Assembly: GCF_034421375.1 (NCBI RefSeq)
Contig: NZ_CP139779.1
Location: forward strand, 3,038,001-3,102,000
DNA length: 64,000 nucleotides
Direction of reading: 5' to 3'
Source of the DNA: Microbacterium invictum
GTDB taxonomy: Bacteria; Actinomycetota; Actinomycetes; Actinomycetales; Microbacteriaceae
The position numbers were made by a program, and so were the translations under genes. The notes under the pieces were generated by a model, which saw only the letters and a program-made list of their open reading frames with translations, ran no database searches and was not told the origin of the DNA. Positions 32,838 through 40,271 of the stretch are shown here, in pieces (position 1 is the stretch's first letter; the number at the start of each line of letters is the position of its first letter).

Positions 32838-33322
32838 GAGACGCGCGACTCCTCGGCGCTGTCGTCGTCGTCACCGGGCAGGTGCACGTCGTTGACCTCG
32901 ACGTTGACCTCGACGACCTCGAGTCCGACCAGGCGGGTGATGGCGCCGGCGACTGCGGTGCGGACGTTGGAGGCGACCTCCTGGATGGGCGCCGGGTACT
33001 CCACCACGATGGTGAGGTCGGCGGCAGCCTGGGTCTCACCGACCTCGACCTTCACGCCCTGCGTGAGGTCGGTGGCGTTGATGGCGTCACGGATCACGCC
33101 GAAGGCACGCGAGGCGCCGCCACCGAGGGCGTAGACGCCCGAGACCTCGCGAGCGGCGATGCCGGCCACCTTGGCGACCACGTTGTCCGCGATCACGGTG
33201 CGACCGCCGGCGGAGCTGTCCGCGCCCGTCAGCGAGCTCGAGACGGAGCGGTCGACGCGCGGCGCGACCTTGGGCGCGGCGGGAGCGGCGGGGGTGGTGG
33301 GGTTCTGGTCCGAAGTGGCCAT
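32834..33322 (-). CDS. Asp23/Gls24 family envelope stress response protein
   Basis: A 162-residue protein. After an Ala-Pro-rich N-terminus it carries the core Asp23 domain: TVIADNVVAKVAGIAAREVSGVYALGGGASR, then VKVEVGETQAAADLTIVVEYPAPIQEVASNVR and VEVNVEVNDVHLPGDDD. The last motif is characteristic of the family. In Staphylococcus aureus Asp23 is an abundant, membrane-associated protein induced by alkaline or cell-wall stress. AAAGGA precedes the ATG. It is the first gene of the five-gene operon and is divergent from an ECF sigma factor gene, with 145 bp between them. Confidence 0.9.
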   Translation of the reverse strand: MATSDQNPTTPAAPAAPKVAPRVDRSVSSSLTGADSSAGGRTVIADNVVAKVAGIAAREVSGVYALGGGASRAFGVIRDAINATDLTQGVKVEVGETQAAADLTIVVEYPAPIQEVASNVRTAVAGAITRLVGLEVVEVNVEVNDVHLPGDDDDSAEESRVS

Positions 33323-33467
33323 GAGAAGTCCTTTCACTATCTGATCGTTCCGGGGTGCGCAAGAGCCTTCGCTCCGGCACCGAAGCAGTACGTTCGCTTC
33401 AGAGATAAGAGGGTCGTCGGAGCGGATTCGTCACGAATTCGTCGCAAGATTTTTCTGAGAGGTCGCT

Positions 33468-34019
33468 GTGAGCCAAGCGCTCGTCGAAGTGTCCGACGCG
33501 ATGCTCGTCGCACGCTCGCTCGACCAGGACACCGTCGCCTTCGGCGAGCTGGTGCGTCGCCACTCGGGACTCATGCGCGCCTACGTGATCCGGATGGTGG
33601 GATCGCGCAGCGAAGCCGACGACGTGGTTCAGGAGGCGTTCGTCACCGCGTGGCGCCAGCTGCCGAGCCTTCGCGACCACTCGGCCGTGAGGGCCTGGCT
33701 CATGCGGATCGCCAGCCGCGAGGCATCCGCGTACCTCCGCCGGCGTCCGAGAGACGCCGACATCGCGGACTTCGACGCGCCGCACAGCGCCGACACGCAG
33801 CCGGAGAACGTCGCGATGCGTCACGCGCAGCTGACCGCACTGTCGGCCGCGCTCGACACACTGCCCTCCGATCAGCGACGATGTTGGCTACTGCGTGAGG
33901 TCGCCGAACTCAGTTACGACGAGATCGCCGACGAGATGGAGATGCCGGTGAGCACCGTGCGGGGCACCCTCGCCCGCGCGAGAGCGCGGATCACCGCGCA
34001 GATGGAGGGATGGCGATGA
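33468..34019 (+). CDS. ECF-type RNA polymerase sigma factor
   Basis: A 183-residue sigma-70-family protein. Region 2 shows FGELVRRHSGLMRAYVIRMVGSRSEADDVVQEAFVTAWRQL and region 4 LDTLPSDQRRCWLLREVAELSYDEIADEMEMPVSTVRGTLARARARI. A short linker and no C-terminal extension fit classic ECF factors. The GTG start has GAGAGG upstream. It overlaps the next gene, which has a ZAS-like finger fused to Asp23, in the usual sigma/anti-sigma arrangement. It likely transcribes this locus, including the divergent Asp23 operon; that is inferred from the layout. Confidence 0.9.
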   Translation: MSQALVEVSDAMLVARSLDQDTVAFGELVRRHSGLMRAYVIRMVGSRSEADDVVQEAFVTAWRQLPSLRDHSAVRAWLMRIASREASAYLRRRPRDADIADFDAPHSADTQPENVAMRHAQLTALSAALDTLPSDQRRCWLLREVAELSYDEIADEMEMPVSTVRGTLARARARITAQMEGWR

Positions 34020-34606
34020 GCGAGGACGATCGGGTCGTACTCGACTGCGGGAAGACGATCGAGGAACTGAGCGAATACCTCGATGCCGGTCGTGCACCCT
34101 ACGACCCGGACATCGAGACGTGCCCCGAGTGCCTCAACGCCCTCGACGCGCTCGCGCGGGTCGGGGCGCTGTCGCGCGACCTCGTCGCTGACGACGCCTC
34201 ACGTCTCCCGCCGCCCCCGGACAGCTGGTTCGACGCGCTCTTCGCCACGATCCAGGCCGAGCTGAAGGCGGGGCGCAGCTTCCCCATCCACCACCCCGAC
34301 CCGCGGGTGAAGATCACGGTCTCGGAGGGAGCGGTGCGCACCCTCCTCCGTGCGACCGGCGACGCCCTGGACGGCGTGGTGGTCGGCCGGACGCAGATCC
34401 TCGGCAAGGCCGAGATCCCCGGCGCTCCTGTGGAGATCAACATCAGCGCGTCGGTCGCCTACGGCGAGCCCTTCGCCGCCGTCGCCGGCACCCTCCGCTC
34501 CCTCGTCTACGACGCCCTCACCCGCCACACCGAGCTGAACGTCGCCGCCGTGAACGTCACGGTGGAGGATGTGCACGGAGGCCGTTCCTCGAAGGAGAAG
34601 CGATGA
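34016..34606 (+). CDS. ZAS-like anti-sigma finger fused to Asp23/Gls24 domain
   Basis: A 196-residue protein with two parts. Residues 1-60 contain Cys11, then D32-x3-C36-P-E-C39, matching the zinc-binding anti-sigma (ZAS) pattern H-x3-C-x2-C with Asp instead of His and an upstream Cys. Residues about 95-185 are an Asp23-like domain: VKITVSEGAVRTLLRATGDALDGVVVGRT, VEINISASVAYGEPFAAVAGTLRSLVYDAL and VAAVNVTVEDVHGG. No membrane segment is seen, so it is cytosolic. The ATG at 34016 lies 7 bp after GGAGG and overlaps the sigma stop (TGA). ZAS proteins hold ECF factors; here the sensory part would be an Asp23 domain. Binding of zinc and sigma is inferred. Confidence 0.75.
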   Translation: MSEDDRVVLDCGKTIEELSEYLDAGRAPYDPDIETCPECLNALDALARVGALSRDLVADDASRLPPPPDSWFDALFATIQAELKAGRSFPIHHPDPRVKITVSEGAVRTLLRATGDALDGVVVGRTQILGKAEIPGAPVEINISASVAYGEPFAAVAGTLRSLVYDALTRHTELNVAAVNVTVEDVHGGRSSKEKR

Positions 34607-34914
34607 GCACCCCCTTGACCGGCACCGGACTGTCACCGATCGTCCGCGGCGTCGCGGGCGTGACCGATGTGTACTCGCCGCGACCGGCGATCACGCAGGT
34701 GGCCGACATGGCCTCCGCGGCACTGCGCGGGGCGGTGATGCCGCCCGCGGAGGTCGTCGTGGTGACCTCCGACGAGCTGGTGTCCGTCTCGACGCGGATC
34801 GCGGTCGACCGCGCGGCGAGCGCCGCCGACGTCGCGCGGAACGTGGCCGAGGCGCTGTTGGATCAGCTCCCGGCGGGCGCCACGGTGTCGGTGGACGTCG
34901 GCCGGATCAACTGA
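34603..34914 (+). CDS. Small Asp23-like protein
   Basis: A 103-residue soluble protein. RGVAGVTDVYSPRPAITQVADMASAAL at the start and VVTSDELVSVSTRIAVDRAASAADVARNVAEALL followed by VSVDVGRIN resemble the beta-alpha pattern of Asp23 proteins. It overlaps the previous gene by ATGA. Third gene of the sigma operon, ending inside the 3' end of a convergent gene. It may interact with the Asp23 domain encoded upstream; function not known. Confidence 0.65.
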   Translation: MSTPLTGTGLSPIVRGVAGVTDVYSPRPAITQVADMASAALRGAVMPPAEVVVVTSDELVSVSTRIAVDRAASAADVARNVAEALLDQLPAGATVSVDVGRIN

Positions 34915-35078
34915 GCGCCGTCCTCGCCGGCGGCGCGCGGGGTGAGATCGGGGAGGAACACCAGCGCGCACGCCGGACAGCGGTACCCCCGGCGGATGTC
35001 GCGCAGCGCCGTACCGCACTCCGGGCAGGCGGGCTGGGCCAGCGCGTCGAGCCCGTCCAGCCCGCCGAGGTCGCTCAT
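34863..35078 (-). CDS. Small zinc-ribbon protein
   Basis: A 71-residue protein with two cysteine knuckles: CPECGTALRDIRRGYRCPAC (residues about 18-37). This is a classical zinc ribbon of C-x2-C-x13-C-x2-C type. Its 3' end overlaps the convergent Asp23-like gene by 52 bp, and its ATG overlaps the preceding gene's stop (ATGA). The rest is low-complexity. Possibly a nucleic-acid or protein-binding adaptor; function unknown. It is possible that the gene ends earlier in vivo, but no earlier in-frame stop exists. Confidence 0.6.
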   Translation of the reverse strand: MSDLGGLDGLDALAQPACPECGTALRDIRRGYRCPACALVFLPDLTPRAAGEDGAQLIRPTSTDTVAPAGS

Positions 35079-35353
35079 CGCGCCACCGCGCGGCGACCCC
35101 AGTCGGCGATCGCCCCACCGCCCGGCCCATGCGCGCGGAGGTAGGCGCGGTGGATCTGCTCGCACGCCAGTCTGAGGGTGGTCGACCACCCCAGGATCTC
35201 GCCGCGGTACATCGCGCGATACCGCACGTCCGTGCCGTTCATCACCCGTCGAATCTCCACCGTCCCGTACTCGTCGCCGGCCGGATCGACCATCCGCCAC
35301 GTGCCGGTCGGGCCCTCCACCGCGGCGAGGATCGGGTTCCATCCTTCGGCCAT
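35075..35353 (-). CDS. Uncharacterised 92-residue protein
   Basis: Starts MAEGWNPILAAVEG with GAGAGGAC before the ATG at 35353; an upstream in-frame start at 35404 lacks a ribosome site. It contains TWRMVDPAGDEYGTVEIRRV and RYRAMYRGEILGWSTTLRLACEQIH, a small mixed alpha/beta protein rich in Trp and Arg. No signal peptide, membrane segment or cysteine cluster. I do not recognise the family. Coupled to the downstream zinc-ribbon gene. Confidence 0.6.
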   Translation of the reverse strand: MAEGWNPILAAVEGPTGTWRMVDPAGDEYGTVEIRRVMNGTDVRYRAMYRGEILGWSTTLRLACEQIHRAYLRAHGPGGGAIADWGRRAVAR

Positions 35354-35445
35354 GGGAGTCCTCTCTCCGGCCGATGACCACAGGGTACTCCCGCGCGCCG
35401 ACACCGCCCAGTGGCCCGCAGGAGGGACGCCCCGGTGCGATGCGC

Positions 35446-35829
35446 TCAGCGGGAGACGAGACCGGCGGACGCGAGGAATCGATCCGGATCGATCCGGATG
35501 ACGACGCGCCGCGGGTTCTCGCGGGGCGCGCGGTATCTATCGGCGTAGAGACGCTCGGCGAGCCGCACCGCCTCGGGATCGCGCTCGATGCTCGCGGCGC
35601 CGGCGATGCTCAGCCATCGCGCCCCCTCGACCTGGGCGACCGTAGCGCGGGGATCGCGCTCGACGTTGCGCACCTTCTGCGTGCCGTCGGAGGTGATGAT
35701 GCGGACGACGCCGTCGACGAGGGTAAACCCCACCGCGACCACGTGGATGCCCCCGTCCGGGCCGATGGTGGACAGTGTGGCGAGGTGCCGGTCGGAGACG
35801 AAGCGCGCGCCGTCGTCGGTGAGGCTCAT
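35446..35829 (-). CDS. Pyridoxamine-5'-phosphate-oxidase-fold protein (PPOX class, F420/FMN type)
   Basis: A 127-residue split-barrel protein. RFVSDRHLATLSTIGPDGGIHVVAVGFTLVDG and KVRNVERDPRATVAQVEG are typical of the PPOX class F420-dependent enzymes, ending VVIRIDPDRFLA. These bind FMN or F420; actinobacteria make F420. The ATG overlaps the stop of the preceding gene (ATGA). Reaction unknown, likely a small redox or heme/cofactor-handling protein. Confidence 0.8.
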   Translation of the reverse strand: MSLTDDGARFVSDRHLATLSTIGPDGGIHVVAVGFTLVDGVVRIITSDGTQKVRNVERDPRATVAQVEGARWLSIAGAASIERDPEAVRLAERLYADRYRAPRENPRRVVIRIDPDRFLASAGLVSR

Positions 35830-36128
35830 CGCGACGGACCGAGGTACCGCCGCAGCGTGACCTCGACGGTCGAGAACCGCCGGCGGACCCGCACCTGCGA
35901 GACGCCCAGCGCCAGGAGCTCGCGTGCGGTGTCGGGATCCAGGCGCTGATCCTTCACCGGCTCCCAGCCGCGCATGCCGTGATACTCGGCGATGATCTTC
36001 GGCGTGGCATCGAGCGCACCGAGCTTCTTCTGCCGGTACACCGCGGTGGCTCCGTCGGGCGCCTCACCCGCAGTGGCAGGCGAGGGCGATGTGCGTCGGC
36101 GCAGGGGCGGCTCTTCGGCATCGGACAT
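35826..36128 (-). CDS. Uncharacterised 100-residue protein
   Basis: GAGGAGAG precedes the ATG at 36128. The first 35 residues are basic and disordered (PPLRRRTSPSPATAGEAPDG). The rest has YRQKKLGALDATPKIIAEYHGMRGWEPV and LDPDTARELLALGVSQVRVRRRFSTVEVTLRRYLGP, a compact alpha/beta piece. No known family recognised. It is coupled to the PPOX gene and may modulate it. Confidence 0.6.
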   Translation of the reverse strand: MSDAEEPPLRRRTSPSPATAGEAPDGATAVYRQKKLGALDATPKIIAEYHGMRGWEPVKDQRLDPDTARELLALGVSQVRVRRRFSTVEVTLRRYLGPSR

Positions 36129-36290
36129 GGCTCTCCTCACATCGCCGGCGTCGTCGGGGCATCCTGACCATCCGCGCGACGAGACTCGGGCTCTCGTACG
36201 GACGCGGCGGGTCGCGGGTAGGGCGGGTTCCCATTCTGCGGCGTCCACCCGTGCGACCGCCAGGCGAGCGGGTCGGGCGTAACGAGATGT

Positions 36291-36737
36291 TCACGATTCA
36301 TGCGCGGGAATACTCCGGGACGACGGACGCCTCTCCACCGCCGCGACGACCGCCCAGCCGATCAGGCCGCCGAGCGTGTTGGCCAGCACGTCGCGCAGGG
36401 TGCTGGTGCGGTCGGGGAGCAGAAGCTGCCCTCCCTCGACGAAGAGGGTGACGGCGAGGACCACCGGAAGGATCAGCGGCCGCTCCCGGCGCAGCAGGAT
36501 CGCCAGCAGGACCCCGAGGGGGACGAAGAGCAGCACGTTCGCCGTGAACTCGATCACGTCGTACGTCAGCCAGGGGAGGATCCTCGTGATCGCACGCAAC
36601 AGGGGACCTGCGCCGCGGTCGACCGGGGTCGGCCAGAACGCGATCGCGAGGAGGGCGAAGCCGTAGGCGGCCAGGAGCAGGGACGCGCCGACGTCCGTGG
36701 CGCGGGAGCCGGCAGGCTCGTTCCGACGTGCGGTCAC
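36291..36737 (-). CDS. VanZ-like membrane protein
   Basis: A 148-residue protein with four hydrophobic segments and the VanZ pattern DVIEFTANVLLFVPLGVLLAILLRRER, then LAVTLFVEGGQLLLPDRTSTLRDVLANTLGGLIGW. The acidic residues in EFTAN, VEGGQ and DRT..RDVL are the family's conserved ones. VanZ confers low-level teicoplanin resistance in enterococci; most homologues are of unknown role in the envelope. GTG start at 36737 with GAGAGGA upstream. Divergent from the DUF4012 gene. Confidence 0.8.
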   Translation of the reverse strand: MTARRNEPAGSRATDVGASLLLAAYGFALLAIAFWPTPVDRGAGPLLRAITRILPWLTYDVIEFTANVLLFVPLGVLLAILLRRERPLILPVVLAVTLFVEGGQLLLPDRTSTLRDVLANTLGGLIGWAVVAAVERRPSSRSIPAHES

Positions 36738-36841
36738 GCGGTCCTCTCGGGTCCGGCGCCGCGACCCTGCCGCGCGATGAATGGTGCGAGCATACTCCGT
36801 CCGCTCCGATCGGTCGCGGCGCGAGCGCTTAGGGTGATCGG

Positions 36842-38644
36842 GTGAGCGAATCGGCCAACCCCCGCGCCCTGCGCCAGGCCGGCGTGGTCTTCGCCTGGAT
36901 CGTCGCCGCGTTCCTCGTGGCACTGGTCTTCCTCGCCTGCTGGGTCGGGGTGCGCGGGTTCCTCGCCTACCAGCACCTCTCCGACGCCCAGGCGACGGCC
37001 GGCGCCGCGCGCGAGGACCTCTCCGACCCCGCGCTCGCGTCCGCGGCCATCGCCGACGTCGCCGCCGACACCTCCGCCGCGCGCGCACTCACCTCGGATC
37101 CTCTCTGGCGGGTGGCCGAGGCCCTGCCATGGGCGGGGCCTCAGCTCGGGGCGGTGTCGACCGTCGCGGCCGCGGTCGACGACGTCGCGGGCTCGGCGCT
37201 CGCCCCCCTCGCCGACGTGGCGAGCGGTTTCGACCTCGCCGCCCTTCGCCCGCAGGACGGCAGGATCGACCTCGCCCCCTTCACCGACATCCGCGAGGCC
37301 GCCGCGACCGGCGCGTCATCGATCGGCGAGGCGGCCGACGCGGTGGACGCGATCGATCGCACACCGCTCGTCCGGCCCCTCCGCGACGCCGTGGACGAGG
37401 TCGGCACGCTCCTCGACGAGACCGAGACCGCCACGGGTGCCCTGACCCGCGCGGCGACGCTGCTGCCGGCGATGCTGGGCGCCGATGGACCGCGGTCGTA
37501 CCTCGTGCTGTTTCAGAACAACGCCGAGTGGCGCTCGCTCGGCGGTATCCCCGGCGCGACGGCGCTCGTCCGCACCGACGGTGGCGCGATCTCGCTGGCC
37601 GAGCAGGCGTCGTCCTCCGACTTCCCCCGGTACGACGAGTCCGTGCTGCCCCTCGGCCCCGACGTCGAGGGGATCTTCTCGGCGCGCCCGGGCCGGTTCA
37701 TGCAGAATGTCACCCAGATCCCCGACTTCGCCGTCTCCGGCGCCCTCGCCCGCGAGATGTGGGCGCGCGAGCGCGGAGGTGAGCAGGTCGACGGCGTGAT
37801 CGCGATCGACCCCGTCGCGCTGTCGTATCTCCTGGCTGCGACCGGTCCGGTGACCCTCCCGACCGGCGACGTGCTCACCGCCGAGAACGCCGTGCCGCTG
37901 CTGCTGAACGAGGTGTACTTCCGATACGAGGACCCCGCCGCCCAGGACGCGTTCTTCGCCGCCGCGGCAGCCTCGGTCTTCAGCGCGTTGACGGCGGGCG
38001 GCACCGATCCCGCGGCTCTCGTGGACGCCCTGAGCCGCGCCGGCGACGAGCGCCGGCTGCTGCTGTGGAGCGCCCGCGACGACGAGCAGGCCCTCCTCGC
38101 CGACACCACCCTCGCCGGGCCGCTGCCGCAGACCGACGACGACGTCGCCCGGTTCGGGGTGTACCTCAACGACGGCACGGGCTCGAAGATGGACTACTAC
38201 GTCACCGCCACCCCCACCCTGACCTGGGACACCTGTGCGACGGGGGGCTCGGCCGCCTCGCCGACGGCCTCCGGCACCGCCACCCTCACCGTCACGCTCA
38301 CCAACACCGCGCCCGCCGACGCCGCTACCTCGCTGCCGCGCTACATCACTGGTGGGGGTGCGTTCGACGTCGCGCCCGGCGTCGCGCGCACCGTCGGCTA
38401 CGTCTACCTGCCGGAAGGCTTCGAGCTGCAGGATGCCACGATCACCGGCGACGTCGGATTCGGCGGCGGCACCCACGACGGGCGCCGCGTGCTGAGCTTC
38501 GCCGTCGACGTGGCACCGGGGGCGTCGGCGACCGCCACGGTCACCGTCAGCGCCCCTGAGGGCTCGGCTCCGCAGCTCGAGCTGGTGTCGACCCCCACCC
38601 TGGTTCCGCCCCCCGACCTCGTCGCCGTCTGCGAGCCCGCTTAG
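36842..38644 (+). CDS. DUF4012 membrane-anchored protein
   Basis: A 600-residue protein with one N-terminal membrane helix (AGVVFAWIVAAFLVALVFLACWVGV), then a large extracytoplasmic part. The DUF4012 core is recognisable: RSYLVLFQNNAEWRSLGGIPGATALVR and QVDGVIAIDPVALSYLLAATGPVTLPTGDVLT. A C-terminal beta-sandwich-like region from about 450 follows. Such proteins are found in actinobacterial polysaccharide loci with no known activity. The GTG at 36842 follows AGGGTG. It starts a plus-strand row of three closely spaced genes with the anchored protein (9 bp later) and the GH6 enzyme. Confidence 0.82.
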   Translation: MSESANPRALRQAGVVFAWIVAAFLVALVFLACWVGVRGFLAYQHLSDAQATAGAAREDLSDPALASAAIADVAADTSAARALTSDPLWRVAEALPWAGPQLGAVSTVAAAVDDVAGSALAPLADVASGFDLAALRPQDGRIDLAPFTDIREAAATGASSIGEAADAVDAIDRTPLVRPLRDAVDEVGTLLDETETATGALTRAATLLPAMLGADGPRSYLVLFQNNAEWRSLGGIPGATALVRTDGGAISLAEQASSSDFPRYDESVLPLGPDVEGIFSARPGRFMQNVTQIPDFAVSGALAREMWARERGGEQVDGVIAIDPVALSYLLAATGPVTLPTGDVLTAENAVPLLLNEVYFRYEDPAAQDAFFAAAAASVFSALTAGGTDPAALVDALSRAGDERRLLLWSARDDEQALLADTTLAGPLPQTDDDVARFGVYLNDGTGSKMDYYVTATPTLTWDTCATGGSAASPTASGTATLTVTLTNTAPADAATSLPRYITGGGAFDVAPGVARTVGYVYLPEGFELQDATITGDVGFGGGTHDGRRVLSFAVDVAPGASATATVTVSAPEGSAPQLELVSTPTLVPPPDLVAVCEPA

Positions 38645-38653
38645 ACTCGAAGC

Positions 38654-39217
38654 GTGTCCCGTCGCTCCCCCCGCGTCGCGCTCATCGCCCTCATGGCGAT
38701 GGCGGCGATCGGTGCGCCGGGCGTCGCGCACGCGGCATCCGTCACCGACGCCTCGTCGATCTACCCACCCTCGGGGTCGTGCACCACGAGCCCTGCGACA
38801 GTCGAACCCGGCGGCGGCTTCGAGTTCCAGTGCGCCGCGGCGACCTTCTCCAGCTCGGAGCAGGTGACGATCACCGTGACGGGCGAGAACGGCGCCGGGG
38901 CCGATATCGGCATGGTGCGTTTCGCCATCACCACCGCCAGCGGCACCACCGCCTCGGCCGAGGACGGCTCGATCGCCCCCGTGCGGATCACCCTCCCGCA
39001 GGACGCCTCGGGCACGTACAACATCGCCGCGGTCTCGTCGACCTCGGCGGGCAGCACCGCCGCGGTGACGGTGAGCGCACCCGACGGCCCGCTGCCGGTC
39101 TCGGGAATGGACTCCGGCTCGCTGCTCGGCCTCGTGGTCGGCGGCGGTGCGCTGCTGCTGGCCGGGCTCGCCCTCGGCGTGGCGGCGATCCTGCGACGCG
39201 ACCGCTCGCGCCGATAG
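38654..39217 (+). CDS. Secreted C-terminally anchored protein with LPVSG motif
   Basis: A 187-residue protein: N-terminal signal peptide (ALIALMAMAAIGAPGVAHA), an Ig-like or beta-rich central part with two cysteines (CTTSPATVEPGGGFEFQC), then PLPVSGMDSG, a membrane helix and a tail RRDRSRR. This order is like a sortase sorting signal, with LPVSG where LPxTG is common. It may be a sortase substrate or simply membrane-anchored. GTG start 9 bp after the DUF4012 stop. No family recognised for the central part; context suggests a cell-surface role. Confidence 0.7.
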   Translation: MSRRSPRVALIALMAMAAIGAPGVAHAASVTDASSIYPPSGSCTTSPATVEPGGGFEFQCAAATFSSSEQVTITVTGENGAGADIGMVRFAITTASGTTASAEDGSIAPVRITLPQDASGTYNIAAVSSTSAGSTAAVTVSAPDGPLPVSGMDSGSLLGLVVGGGALLLAGLALGVAAILRRDRSRR

Positions 39218-39227
39218 CATCGCTCTC

Positions 39228-40250
39228 GTGGCCGTCGCCCCCGCACCCGTGCGCCGCCGCCGCGGGATACCGCGGTGGCTCGTCATCGCGTTCGTGGTCC
39301 TGGCCGCCTCGGGCTTGCTGGCGATCCTCGCGGCGATCGGGTGGATCGCCACCTGGGGGTTCCAGATGCTCAGCGCCCGCCCGCCCGCCCTCGGCACGAC
39401 CATCGTGGTGCCCGACGAGTCCAAAGCGGCCAAGGCGCTGGCCACCGAGACCCCCGGCACCGAGGAGTACGCCGCCACGGAGTACCTCGCCGCCCAGCCC
39501 ACCGCGTACTGGCTCACCCCCGAGGAGGATCCGATCGGCGACGTCTTCGGACGCATGACGCACCTCGCCGAGGAGGCCCGCGACCAGGACGCCACGATCG
39601 CCGTCGTGGTCTACGGCCTCCCGGGGCGCGACTGCGGGAACTTCTCCGCCGGCGGCCTGGACGAACCCGATTACGTCACCTGGACGGAAGAGATCGCCGC
39701 GGGCCTTCGCGCGGCAGGCGACCTGCCGAAGATCGTCGTCCTCGAGCCCGACAGCCTCGCCCTCGCACCCGAGTGCGGCAACGTCGCCGAACGGGTGGAG
39801 CAGCTCCGCGGCGCGATCGACCGGCTCGCCGGCCCGAACACCTGGATCTACGTCGACGGCGGTCACTCCAGCTGGCTTCCGGCGGAGGAGATGGCGGGCC
39901 TCATCTCGCAGCTCGACCGCGCCGGCAGCATCCGAGGGTTCGCCACGAACGTCTCCAACTACAACCACGCCAGCGAGGAGTTCGTCTACGCCCGGCAGCT
40001 GTCCGGGCTCCTCGACGGGGCGAGGGCCGTCGTCGACACCTCGCGCAGCGGCGCGGGGTCCAACGGCGAGTGGTGCAACCCCCGTGGCCGCCTCATCGGC
40101 GAGCCCGGCGGCACGCTCGCCGACGACGTGGTCGACACCAACCTCTGGATCAAGCCTCCCGGCGAATCCGACGGCGAGTGCAACGGCGGACCCGCCGCGG
40201 GGGTGTGGTGGCCGAGGGCCGCGATCGAGCTGACCCGCGAGGTCGACTGA
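39228..40250 (+). CDS. Glycoside hydrolase family 6 (endoglucanase-like), membrane-anchored
   Basis: A 340-residue protein with one N-terminal membrane helix (residues about 18-45) and a GH6 domain. Conserved residues: Asp135 in GLPGRDCGNFSAGG, Asp175 in IVVLEPDSLAL (the acid in T. fusca Cel6A is in E-P-D-S-L), Asp270 in VVDTSRSGAGSNGEWCNP and WIKPPGESDGEC. No cellulose-binding domain is present. GH6 enzymes invert beta-1,4-glucan bonds. In Streptomyces the GH6 gene cslZ stands by cslA. Here a GT2 synthase lies 1.2 kb away, so it probably trims an own beta-glucan. Start: GTG at 39228; the pattern matches the GTG starts of the preceding two genes. Confidence 0.88.
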   Translation: MAVAPAPVRRRRGIPRWLVIAFVVLAASGLLAILAAIGWIATWGFQMLSARPPALGTTIVVPDESKAAKALATETPGTEEYAATEYLAAQPTAYWLTPEEDPIGDVFGRMTHLAEEARDQDATIAVVVYGLPGRDCGNFSAGGLDEPDYVTWTEEIAAGLRAAGDLPKIVVLEPDSLALAPECGNVAERVEQLRGAIDRLAGPNTWIYVDGGHSSWLPAEEMAGLISQLDRAGSIRGFATNVSNYNHASEEFVYARQLSGLLDGARAVVDTSRSGAGSNGEWCNPRGRLIGEPGGTLADDVVDTNLWIKPPGESDGECNGGPAAGVWWPRAAIELTREVD

Positions 40251-40271
40251 CCGACCGTCCGCGCTGGCCGG

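Noticed and set aside
37316..39595. Long minus-strand frame over the DUF4012, anchored-protein and GH6 genes
   Set aside because: Shadow of three plus-strand genes with clear domains; composition is low-complexity Arg/Gly.
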